Source: Henckelia pumila (lineage: Eukaryota; Streptophyta; Magnoliopsida; Lamiales; Gesneriaceae). Taken from it: DNA of 64,000 nucleotides. Positions 48,351 to 59,379 of this stretch are shown piece by piece (positions within the stretch are counted from its first letter, which is position 1; the number at the start of each line of letters is the position of its first letter). The DNA is taken from NCBI RefSeq assembly GCF_033568475.1, contig NC_133121.1, positions 132,960,375 through 133,024,374 of the forward strand, read 5' to 3'. Below the pieces are notes generated by a model. It had not been told where the DNA came from. It saw only the letters and a program-made list of their open reading frames with translations, and did not search any database. The position numbers were made by a program, and so were the translations under genes.

Positions 48351-49935
48351 GCTATATATATTAACAATTTAAAATAATATATTATCAATAACTCATGTTA
48401 ACCTATAGATATAATATTCAATATAGTTTTATTTTAGCACAATATTGATATTGATTCTTATGAAATTATTAACTCGAGTTTCCATCATTTGATTGATTAA
48501 TATTGAGCAAGTATGACATGTTTGGTACCATGCATTTGTTTTATTTATTTTTTCTATGTATGTATGCTCTGAATCGATATGATTTATTATATATTTGATA
48601 ATAAGTGAGATATGTTAATCAAATTAAATAAAATATTCATTTTGTAATGTTCTAATTTATGTGTTAATTATTTGTTTTACAAGTATTGATTTATGTAATA
48701 ATAATACTACTAATAATAATATATATAATGCATTCTAAACCTTAATTTAAATTATTAATAAATATTTTTTTATACTATATGTTGAATTTTTATCTCTTTC
48801 ACGATTTTTTTTTTATTTATCATGCATTATTTTTTTCTCTATGAAAAAATCAATATTCTTATCATCTTTATTAAAAGAAATTTATATAGTGGGTCTGGCC
48901 AAACGCAAAGACACATCCGGACCTGTTTGTGAACATGTTTGGGGGAGTCTAAACTCGTCTCTCCGGGGCAGATTTAATACAAGGCTAATTTTAGACCCGG
49001 TCCATTATCATCCTTTTATTGAAGTTCGTCGTTCTTTGAATAAAGAATATTTTATAATAATTGGTAATATATATACTATTTGAAAGAAAAACTATTACAT
49101 GTTTAGTTATGAAATCAATATAATATTTAACATTGCACCTAATAAAAAAATTTGCAATATTTTCGAACAATATAACCCCTGATTTTCAAAAATTTTATCA
49201 TTTATGGTCATCATTATTTTATATCTACATTAAAATTTTAGAATAAGACATTGTCAATAACTCATGTAATTTTATAAATATAGTATTTAATGTAGTTTTA
49301 CCTTGTCACAATGTTGATATTGAAACATATACAATTATTAAATTTATTACAGTTATTGTTTTCTATTATTTTCTTGGTTAATCTTAAGCAATTATGGTTT
49401 GTTTCGCATCTTGAATTTGTCTTATTTTCTAACTCATGTATGTATGCTTTCAAAAAATATTATTTATTCTGTATTTGTTAATATGTGAGATAAATTAATT
49501 AAATTAAATATTTATTTTGTAATTTCTTATCTTTAGTGTTGATTATTTATTATGTGACTATTGATTTATGGAAAATAAATGTAATATAGATAATGCATTC
49601 TAACCTTAATTTAAATTATTGCGCAATTATTTTTCTTTTTATATTTTGAATTTTTCTCTCTCAATTGTTTTTTTTCCATTTATCATCCGTTTTTTATTTT
49701 TCTATGAAAGAATCAATTATTAACTCGAGTTCCCATCATTTGGTTGAATAAAATTGAGTAAGTATGATATGTTTGGTACCATGAATTTGTTTTATTTTAT
49801 TTATTATGTATGTATACTCGTAAAAATCGATATTATTTATTATGTATTTGTTAATAAGTGAGATATGTTAATCAAATTAAATAAAATAATGTTCTAATTT
49901 ATGTGTTAATTATTATTTTTACGGGTATTGATTTA

Positions 49936-49936
49936 T

Positions 49937-49977
<41 letters not shown>
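49936..49977. repeat. (AAT)n microsatellite
   Basis: About 14 AAT triplets within the second 1.25-kb unit; the first unit has only a short, interrupted version (about 48698-48722), so it expanded after the duplication. Confidence 0.9.
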
Positions 49978-49978
<1 letters not shown>

Positions 49979-50930
49979 TATATAATGCATTCTAAACCTT
50001 AATTTAAATTATTAATAAATATTTTTCCTCTATATGTTGAATTTTTATCTATTCACAATTTTTTTTTTCATTTATCATGCATTATTTTTTCTCTATGAAG
50101 AAATCAATATTCTTATCATCTTTATTAATAGCAAGTTTTATGGTGGGTCTGGCCAAACGTAAAAACCCACGCGGACCTATTTGTGAACACGTTTGGGCGA
50201 GTCTAAACTCGTCTCTCTAGGGCAGGTTTAATATAAGACTAAGTTTAGAACCGATCCATTATCATCACTTTATTGAAATGTTGTCGTTTTTTAACTAAAA
50301 TATATTTTATAATAATTGGTAATATACACTATTTGAAAGAAAAACTATTACATGTTTAGTTATTAAATCAATATAATCTTTAATATGGCAACTAATAAAA
50401 AAATTTACAATATTTTCTAACAATGTAACCCCGAGTTTCAATAATTTTTTCATTTATGATCATCATTATTTTATATTTACATTAAAAATTTAGAATAAGA
50501 CATTATCAATAAATCATGTAAGATTATAAATATAGTATTTAATGTAGTTTTACCTTGTCAAAATATTGATATTGAAACCTATGCAATCATTGCAACTAGT
50601 GTTTTTTTATTATTATTCTTGTGCAATTATGGTTTGTTTCTTATCATGAATTCGTCTTATTTTCTAACTCATGTATATATGTATGTCAAGCAATATTATT
50701 TATTATGTATTTGTTAATAAGTGAGAAGTTAATTAAATTAAATATTTATTTTGTAATTTCTTATCTTATGTGTTGATTATTTATTTTGTGACTATTGATT
50801 TATGAAATTTTTTTTTAATATAGATAATACATTCTAAACCTTAATTTAAATTATTGCGCAATTATTTTTTCCTTTTATATTTTGAAATTTTATCTCTCAC
50901 TTTTTTTTTCCATTTGTTCACATATTGTCA

Positions 50931-51490
50931 ACTCCTCACCTTAAGTTGTGTAGTTTCATCAATACTAGTTTCGATAAAGTTAATAGTTCTTTTATCAAGC
51001 ACATCTCGGTTTACTATGCACCATAAAAATTTTTCAGTTCTCCGTGCTTAACAAAAATGTCACCGACCAAGGTAGTCGTCAAAGGTTAATAAACCCAAAA
51101 ACAATGACTCCATAAGAGCCCAACGACGAACACGAGTTCCCGGATACCTCACCACCTATAAGGTGGGTTTAGGACTTCCCTTTGAGACAAAATCTTGACA
51201 GAATGATCTCCTCTCAAGTACACACCAGTTAAGCATTACAAAGAACAACATACATCAACAAATACGTGAAAGATGATAATCATGCGAACGTCAGTTTCAC
51301 GAGTATGTGATCCAACACCTCACGTAGAGACCCGACATCATGTCAAGTCAAAGACCTATTATGGCTACACTTCACTCGATTCAAGATCGTGATCTAACTA
51401 GGGACTCTTAAGATAAATTCTATTATTTTTCCACAAAATCTATTCTCGAACATCTTCATTACATGAATTCACTAGAGAGTGGGGGGCTTA
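50931..51490. other. Spacer
   Basis: Non-coding and less AT-rich than its surroundings. It may be part of the retroelement whose LTR-like sequence follows. No motif I can name. Confidence 0.4.
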
Positions 51491-51770
51491 TGATGGGATG
51501 GAATCCCAATTTGTTAATTAATAAAATAAGCCCAAATTTATGAGCCTAAGACACAATGGCCCAAGCCCGCGAAGCACTCCTAAAACATCTATAAATAGAT
51601 GCGTCTCTCTTATATTCAAGGTAGATTCTCATTTTTCTCTCTAACTTGAGCGTTCTTATTTTGGAAGATTATCATTGTACTCTTTGCTGACTTGAGCGTC
51701 GGAGTGCCTACGCCGGAAAACCGTCCGGCGCCTCTGACGTTTGTTTGTGACGCAAGTGACGATCCGCGAA
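51491..51770 (+). mobile_element. LTR-like fragment (Tat-like U3-R-U5)
   Basis: Starts TGATGGGATGGAATCCC. A TATA box (CTATAAATAG, about 51590) is followed by a pyrimidine-rich leader and CTGACTTGAGCGTCGGAGTG..ACGCCGG. The same R/U5 block occurs in the LTR at 58374-59030 on the opposite strand. The end and internal domain are not identifiable. Confidence 0.55.
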
Positions 51771-51778
51771 GTTTCAGC

Positions 51779-51985
51779 TTACGCTACGCGTTCACCTTAC
51801 GCTACGCGTTTACCTTACGCTGCAAGGCACACCTTACGCTACACGTTTATCTTACGTTACGCATTCACCTTATGCTACTTGTTTACCTAATGTTGCAAGG
51901 TACACCTTACGCTACGCGTTTATCACACGTTGCAAGATTCACCTTACGCTACGTAAGTACCCTATGTTGCAAGGTTCAATCTACA
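51779..51985 (+). repeat. 18-19-bp minisatellite (ACCTTACGCTACGCGTTT)
   Basis: About eleven units alternate between CTTACGCTACGCGTTTAC-like and CTTACGCTGCAAGGCACAC-like variants. Because most units are 18 bp, one frame stays open with a six-residue period (TLRYAF), but nothing suggests that it is translated. Confidence 0.88.
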
Positions 51986-52201
51986 GACCTTACGTACCAG
52001 TACTTCTATTTTTTGGCTATATCAATATCTATCTTCTATCTATCAATTATTTCTAGAAGGTTTCAAGAAGGTTTTCAAGAATTAAAAGTGTAAGACTAAA
52101 AGGAAAACCTGAATTTTTCGATTTCAATATGTTTCCCAGAGATTAGGGGGCTGATGTGAATCCTTGGCTTCATGTTTGCAAAAGTTTACCCATACCCTTT
52201 T

Positions 52202-52350
52202 TTGGAGGAGCGAAGATTAAAGAGAATGAATGTTAGTGATTAGAGCTTGGAGCTCTTGGCTAAGTCATTTTCGGCCTTCAAGGCTTTATTTTTGTCAAGT
52301 TGTGATGGATTCAGTGATGATGGGCTCAAAGTCATTGCCACTTATTGCAC
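52202..52350 (+). pseudogene. TIR1/AFB auxin-receptor exon fragment with a stop
   Basis: TIR1/AFB proteins are F-box LRR auxin receptors of SCF ubiquitin ligases. This stretch reads LEERRLKRMNVSD, then TAG (52241-52243), then SLELLAKSFSAFKALFLSSC and DGFSDDGLKVIATYC, matching the early LRRs of the family. The stop falls where the family usually has Asp/Glu. The fragment ends at a GTAAG donor directly after TYC plus two bases, the position of the first intron in these genes. No F-box part before and no second exon after it were found. It shares its neighbourhood with a VAMP fragment and a CACTA end, which suggests capture by a transposon. Confidence 0.82.
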
Positions 52351-54183
52351 GTAAGAGTAAAACCAGTTTTAGAAAAAAAATTTCTTGAATCTGTGATGCT
52401 AGTTTAAAATTTCTTTGGTTTCCTACAAATGTAAGTGTGTTTATTTGCATTTGATATGTGGCTTTAGATGCTGACTATTCAGATTCATTCAAAATTTTAT
52501 CTTCTTGGTAATAAAACAAGGGTCTTTATTATGCTTTTAGTTGTTTGCAGAACATCGGTGCCTTTAGTCAATTCCTTTTTATTGGGATTATGTGAACTTA
52601 TTAGCGTCATTGAAGCTATCAATTATATGTTTATTCTTGAAGCAATTATGTTAAATGATACTTGTAGTTGATGCCATTTGGCTTAATAAAATGATATCGG
52701 AAAGATCTGTTTACTGATGTGGCTGAGAAATAAATGAGGTAGTTTTGAGGTAAGGAAATTGGCTGTAAGATGTTTCTCCATTTTCTCATTTTTTGTTTGT
52801 CCGTTTGTTTGCTGTGGAGAACAGATGGATTCTAGTGGAAAGTTGAAGTGATCTTGCTTTATATTTTTGTTTTTAAGGTAAGGATATTATTGTTTTTCCT
52901 CTTTATATGAATTCATAGGGGGATTTTATTATTATTATTTTTTTTTTTTTTTTTTTTTTTGAAAATTCAGTTTTGATTTCTCCCAAATTTTGGGTCATTT
53001 TACTTGGACCAAATTAAAACTGAAGGCCAGCGAATAACAACAAAGGAGCTGTGAAATAATGCGAGGATAAAAATCTGTTGTTCAGCAGCCATAAAAGTTA
53101 TTATTGGTCAATTTTTTTATAGGGATATCTCCTGTCATAATTTAAACTAAAAATGAAGGGAAGCTTTCACCTTTACTCATAATTTTGGATTTTCAAAGTG
53201 GTAGAGGTTTAAGTGCTGGAGAAATTGACTTGTCTTTGTGCACTATCGGAATCTGACTGTTGTAGTGTATTACTTGCTTGTGATAAGATCGTGTTTAGTT
53301 TTGTAGTTTCCCTTACGGATATATTTTTTATTTTTATTTTTTTAAAAAAAATAATTTTATATAAGGTATGCTTGTAACAGTGATGCATTAACCTTGAGTG
53401 TCATTCATGGCTATCAATTGCATATTTTGTTGTGCTTGTGTAGTAATTGCATGATATACAAGTCAATTATCACTTGAGCATTTGTACCGAATAAACTTGG
53501 AGCAGCAAGAGGTTTTTTACTGGATAATATGTTCTCTGTTCCTTCTTGCTCTTGTTTTATCTACGTTTGCTTTTAAATTTTTGTTATTAGAACAGGAAGC
53601 GCTTGGATTCTACTCTCCAAGATTTAGAAGAAAAGAAAAACAACAAGAAAGAAGCGGTTTGTAACCGTCTAACTTTTCAAATTAATTTGAGTTCTATAGG
53701 AGTGTTTATATCATTTTTGTTTTTTCACATGCGATTAAGCTTTCTAATTTGTTAATTCATCTCTTACTTTTGTTCAGTTTTGTTTTTTCTCCTTATGAAT
53801 TAGATTGCATAAATGTGTTCTATATATCTTCAATTTGCAGATATTTATAGTAAAACAAAAAAATCCAATCTCTACATTGATGAGTTTAGGTGTGAAATTG
53901 TACTTGATGCTCGATTAGAATAACAGTCCTTGCAATGAACTATCATTTTGTAGGTGACTAATGATAATTGAGATTAAATATGCATCCATGAAATGACCGA
54001 GTGGTAAATACTTGATAATTTGTTATGAATGGTTTTGATAATTTTTGTGTTATAAAGGACTTATCCTTCAATTTTTCAAGTAAATACTCAATGATTGGTT
54101 CTTCCTGAATTTTTTGACTATTTTTCATGTGAAAAGGACTTATCCCCGGGGATCATTTGTTTTCTGGGATTGGTTTTGGGAAA
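52351..54183. other. Intron-like spacer between captured fragments
   Basis: T-rich, intron-like sequence with a long poly(T) run at 52939-52961. A short stretch at 53599-53660 could be a coiled-coil exon (KRLDSTLQDLEEKK in one frame), but it is too short to assign. Confidence 0.4.
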
Positions 54184-54365
54184 ATGAGTCCAAAAGGATT
54201 GATTTATAGCTTTGGTGCTAAAGGGACTGTTGTTCTGGCCGAGCACACTGCTTATTTAGGAAACTTCAGCACAATTGATGTACAATGCTTGCAAAAGCTT
54301 CCTTCTAACAGCAGCAAGTATACTTACTCATGCGACGGTCGCAAGTTCAATTTTATCCTTCTAAC
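54184..54365 (+). pseudogene. VAMP727-like longin-domain fragment
   Basis: Plant VAMP72 proteins are R-SNAREs for fusion of vesicles at the plasma membrane and vacuole. From ATG 54184 the frame reads MSPKGLIYSFGAKGTVVLAE, then an N-terminal longin domain up to YTYSCDGRKFNF, where similarity stops. A 33-bp piece of this exon (54301-54333) is duplicated at 54357-54389. The SNARE helix and membrane anchor are absent. It is a truncated copy, not a working gene. Confidence 0.85.
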
Positions 54366-55009
54366 AGCAGCAAGTATACTTACTCATGCTTGCAAAATCT
54401 GTTACATTTATTCTTTTTTTTTAAGTTTACTTATGCAAACTATGTTCTAAAGGTTGAGCAGAGGCACATGCAATACCATCACCAGATGTAGATTTAATTT
54501 CTTTGTTCAAATAAGCAGGTGGAATTGGATCTACAAAGGCAGGTTTAGCCATAGATCTTTAAACAATCTCGAAGTAATTCCGGTGTATAAATTACTCAAT
54601 ACTGGGCCAAATCAAATTTGCAAGCAAAAGTTTAGGTGAAGAAGACAGCTTTGGGACATGATGAAAGGTTCAAGACTCAAGTAGGTTGATAATCAGATTC
54701 GACATCAACGGACTTCCAAGTATATCAAGATTGATGAATAACTTTTTTCTAGTGTTAATTGAGTTAGAATTCGATTATTTTATTTTGTATTGTCTTTTGG
54801 GTAGTATGATAAAGAAACTCGTGTATTAACTCTACGAGTTGATTAGACTTTAAATGGTGTTTAGTTTGTTGTAAAAACTTGGTTCTTCATTTGCATGAAT
54901 GAAATTGAAAGTTTGTGTTTAGTTATTCGTTTTCAATTCTTCGTTTAGTTTATTGAAGTTTTTGTTACATTTGCATCATATGAAGCTATGTATGATCAGA
55001 TAATGTGGT

Positions 55010-55322
55010 ACTGTCAGCAGTTTTGCACAGCGTGCGTTTTGAGCTGTTGATATCTCTTTCCGCAGCGTGCATCGCCGACTGTTGATGGTACTTTCCGCAG
55101 TGTGTATCAAGCGCTGCAGATGGTACTTTCCGCAATGCGCAGGTGCATGTTGCGGATGTGACTTTCTGCAGCGCGCAGATGCACGCTGCAGATTGTACTT
55201 TCGCAACGCGCATTGCACGCTGTCAATAACTTCTACTATCAACAGCTTTGAATTTTGCAGTATGCACTACGCGCTGCCGAAAGCAAATTTGCCCGCTGCG
55301 GAAAGTAGTTTTTGTTGTAGTG
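55010..55322 (-). mobile_element. CACTA (En/Spm) terminus with subterminal repeats
   Basis: The plus-strand end TTTTTGTTGTAGTG is the reverse complement of CACTACAACAAAAA, a typical CACTA terminal inverted repeat. Inward lie about five units of a 35-bp repeat containing CTTTCCGCAGCGCGC and its inverted form GCGCTGC..GAAAGTA, as expected for transposase-binding subterminal repeats. The opposite end was not found in the window, so the element is truncated, interrupted, or its left end has decayed. Confidence 0.75.
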
Positions 55323-58300
55323 AATTCTATCTATCTATCTACTATAATAGTTGAGTCCATCATAAAAAATATTTTTAGTGTGGCAAAACACACCAAATAT
55401 CCTTCCACTTTTACCTCCATTATGCAATAAACAACTGTGTGCTTATTTATTTATTGACATTTGACACTACCATAACACAAATCTCAATTCCCACTCTTTC
55501 TCTTGCATTTCACGGGGCCGGCGGTTTAATAACTCCAATTTCAAATTTTGAAAAACTATTTGCGTCAAACAATTCATACCACACAATCTCATGTTAGTTT
55601 TAATATTTCATTTTCATTTATTTATTTTAGTTTTTGTGATGGGTTTTTTTTTTACTCCAGTTAATTGTCAAACTTCTCTTATATTTGAAAAATGGACAAG
55701 AAGATTACAACGAGAAGAAAATTAAGCACCCTCATTTCCTAGACTTGCTATACCCACGTCAATATTTCTCTTTTTTTTCAATATTTTCATGTGAAATCTT
55801 CATACGTGAGTTCTTACAGCATTTGCGTAATACATGTTAATTATTTGGATTTTGGCTATATTTTTTTTATTCCTTTTTCTTTGACCAAAATTGTTGCTTG
55901 AAGTTTGATGTTAACGATTGAAAGTAGGTCAATTTGCACACCAGTTGTTTGATATAATGTGTCAAACATACAGTATAACTAACAAGTCTTCCTTTATTTT
56001 GACAGTGTGTAGAGTGTACGTACCAGGAGACTTTAGAAAGCATTTGTTATTAATTGTGGTGTTGACAAAAGGTGCACAATTTTTTCTTAAAAAAGAAACA
56101 CTCATTCTTACAAGAATTCAGTCGTTTTTTGTCCTTCCCGAAAATTGAAAAGAAACCATTCACGTTAGGATCGTAAACAGATAACTCTAGACTCTGCCTT
56201 ACGTAAAGTTGCCAGAGTACAATGATATTCCACAATCAAGACAATTGGCTGAATCCCGTGAAACCATTTCATAGAAGTTCATTGATCAAGTTCCTTGCCA
56301 ACAACTATCGACTCCGATCTCTTTTCATTTGTTTTGGGTATCACCAAACCTAGTCTTTGTCAATCACACTAAAGCAGAGCACCCAATTATGGAAGAGCCT
56401 CCTTAAAGGAGGGTAGGTTAGTCAATCCGGCCCGAGACGCGTTCGTTGACAACGTAGGAATTCCTACCTTTTCATATTATCTATTAAGACTTTTGTATAG
56501 TGCAGACATGAAATCGAATAGAATGAAACTACAATGAAGTTTTTCTCAATGTTGTTTGCAATATGCAACTCTATCCGTTTTTTTCTTAGTTTTCTTTGTT
56601 CAACATACTTTATTCAAAAGGCTTTTAATGTATTTTTCTCGGTGTTGGTGTCTTTAATTTATGTCGTGTTGAGGTTCTCAATGTTGTTTGTTCAACCAAA
56701 GGTTACTTTGAGGTTCTCTCTCAGATTTGGTGAAGTTGAACTATCACTAAACACTAGATCGCTGGATATTAATTTGTTTAAAAAATAAATAGGCCCTGGA
56801 TTTGTGGGCGATTTTTCGTTACACTTTAGTGAGACACAAGTTTGTAGCTTCATTGTATTCAAGAGATGGTTGGGATCGAAACAATCGGAAGAGAATCTTG
56901 CATGGAAGCCAAGTTCCGGAACTTTAATTACTCTCGAAAAATATGAACATAGGGATTTTGTGGGTTTTCTCACAAGATATTTATTGTATAAAATATAAGG
57001 ATATTCAATAAATATATTGTATAAAATCAATTTATTGTGAATAAAATTTTAATTTTATCCATGGGACAGTTTTTTTGTATTTATTTTTTCTCAAGTACAA
57101 CAGCAAATAGAAAATATTTGGATGTTATATTCTCATTTACGCTGTTATTAATTTTTGTCATTATTCTTTCCAATAATTTTAATCAAAATTCGAATGTTTA
57201 ATTGTTTTTAGTGTTTAACTGTATTATTTATGTAGATGTAGAAAAATTAAGTTATTATTAAATTTTTTGATTTTTGATTATTTTTATTAACTGCTTGGGT
57301 GTTTTTTTTCGTTATTAATTCACATGTTTGAATTTATATAAATGTGTGGTGTTTATATAAATACATGATAAAGTTAAATTATTTATTTATAGAATCAAAA
57401 TTTTTTAAATCAGTGATTGATTGAGTCTTGACTCTTGATTAAAACAAATAAAGATTAATATATTACATATATAATCCAAATAATTAACAAAAACTCCACA
57501 TTAAGATGGGGAAGAAAACATCATCTACATATATTTTACACCCTCCCCCAATTTACATTAGTCTTCTTAGGCCAAAAATTCCAGTCAAAGCCCTCCATCA
57601 TATATACATATATTTACATATATATGCTTGATTGGTATATGAGTTAATGAGCCTTCTTAAAAATTCATGTTTTCGATTAACCAATATTTATTTTTAGTTT
57701 ATAAATTCATTATTACATATTAGATACAAATTTTTATCTCCTAAATATTATGATTATTAATTAATCAATTTAAATATATGTCAATATTAATTTGATAAAA
57801 AAAATGTAGTGTTACATGTCCAATTAAAGTTATGACCGTTTTCATAATCTCGTTTCTTGATAATTCAGTATGTTGAATAATGTTTGAATTTAGAGAGAAT
57901 AATTTTTTTGTTCATTAGCTTTTCTTATTTTAGTTTTTGATCAATTAAGTTTTCAAATTTTGATACAAATGCACTATCTTTGTTCTTGAAATTAGGCTTT
58001 CCGTTCTATAACTGGACCAGTAGGCGATCCCGTTAAACATTAAAAACCGTCGCTCAAAGCATACATAGTATGGCTTCATGTATGGTTAGTTTGCAAATAG
58101 CCGTGAAAATGTAGAGATAACAATGTGAGCTCTCATTTTTGTATGCAACTCAAACATGGTGATCGAGTAACGAACAAGGGCAAACGCCATATTGCAAATA
58201 TATTTCCCGATCTCATTAAGCAAGGAAAGCTCTACCCCTCTACCAAACATAACATATCTTCTTATCAGCTTGTGTAATATTTGACATCAAATGTAATTGA

Positions 58301-58373
58301 TATACCTCAATAAAGTGATTTCCTTGGATGAACTGAAGAAACGCCTCCAACAAAAGATGAACTGCTGCTGACC
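55323..58373. other. Intergenic spacer
   Basis: 3 kb of mostly AT-rich DNA. A somewhat GC-richer stretch at 56160-56470 and an open frame at 56534-56790 show no recognisable protein or RNA. I see nothing that I can name here. Confidence 0.45.
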
Positions 58374-59030
58374 TGAAATCACGAACAAGAGTGTTAAGGG
58401 GGGGCCGGAAGGTGTTCCGGCGTATCCCCTCCGACGCTCAAGTCAGATGCTAGGATAGCGAAATATAGAGAGTGGTGTGTGCACGCGAGTGAAAATTAGG
58501 ATTCAAATAATGAAAGTGAACTTGATATTTATAGGAGAGAGCTCCGTATTTACCGCTTACCTTCCTTATCTAGAACCCGAGAATCCCAGGATCACGATCC
58601 CGAATATCTAGGCTGAGATCTTGCCCGAATCTTGTTTTAAACACTGATCCTAACATCCTAGCTGGCTCACCAAGGTTGCCAAACAAATCTACCGAGCTAT
58701 CTCCCTGCTGACATCAGAGCTGAGCTCCCGAAATTCCCGACCTGCCATGGCCGAGCTGAGCTCCCAAAATTCCCGACCCGAGCTGGTAATGATGGTGGAG
58801 GAACTTGGCCGAGCTCCCGAGCTGAGCTCCCAAAATTCCCGACCCAAGCTGGTAATGATGGTGGAGGAACTTGGCCGAGCTCTCGAGCTCCCGACCCGAG
58901 CTGGAAATGGTAGAGGAGCTTGGCCGAGTTCCCGAGCTGGACTCCTGAACCGGTTTTGGTTGATTAGAGATGTTCCTTTTATATTAGGGTCATCGATGAG
59001 CTGAGGTGGTTTCCTATTCTCGGTATCACA
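58374..59030 (-). repeat. 3' LTR of the Tat-type element
   Basis: On the minus strand it runs from TGTGATACCGAG to GTGATTTCA (657 bp), directly after a polypurine tract. A TATA box (CTATAAATA, near 58533-58541) precedes an R/U5 block with CTTGAGCGTCGGAGGGG and a GC-rich ACGCCGGAACACCTTCCGG hairpin. The middle contains a tandem duplication of about 66 bp (GAGCTCCCAAAATTCCCGAC, near 58757 and 58825). Confidence 0.8.
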
Positions 59031-59045
59031 AGTCCCTCCCATAAA
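59031..59045 (-). other. Polypurine tract of the Tat-type element
   Basis: On the minus strand TTTATGGGAGGGACT lies immediately before the LTR start. Confidence 0.75.
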
Positions 59046-59379
59046 AGTCGAATTGAGGTCTAAGACTCGAAATTTGTTTTATTCTGAGATGACCCTAAAA
59101 GAATGCCGACCTAAGGTGCCTGCTGAGCCCTGCTGTCATTCTGACAATCATTAACGGTAACTTTTTGAATTCCAATGAGTCTGAGCCGTACACCTGTCCA
59201 AATTCAACGGCTCGATTTAACCCGAGCTTTCTATAAATAGCCTCTTGCTGTCAAAATTTCATTTTCACTTTCTCCACTTCTTCCTTCTGTAAATTCTCTC
59301 TTGAATTCTTTTTTTCCAAGCTTTTCCGCCTTCTTCCCTTTTTCCAAGTTTCCGAGCTTTCTAAGTAAGTATTCCTTTC

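Larger units (their letters stand above)
47520..50930. repeat. Degenerate tandem array, unit about 1.25 kb
   Basis: Landmarks recur in the same order about 1,250 bp apart: ATAATGCATTCTAAACC (48728, 49983); a GC-rich island with GGTCTGGCCAAACG (48893, 50143); GACATT(A/G)TCAATAA(C/A)TCATG (49249, 50499); TTAACTCGAGTT(T/C)CC (about 48467 and 49720). Each unit also holds a shorter half-repeat (49588 and 50824). A diverged partial unit precedes it (47520-48470), split by retroelement sequence. No open frame. Confidence 0.85.

Noticed and set aside
53599-53660. Possible third captured exon (KRLDSTLQDLEEKK)
   Set aside because: About 60 bp only, the A-rich composition makes coiled-coil look-alikes easy, and I cannot name a parent gene.
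56160-56470. GC-richer stretch that might be an organellar insert or gene fragment
   Set aside because: Six-frame reading gave no recognisable peptide; a search against organelle genomes would decide.
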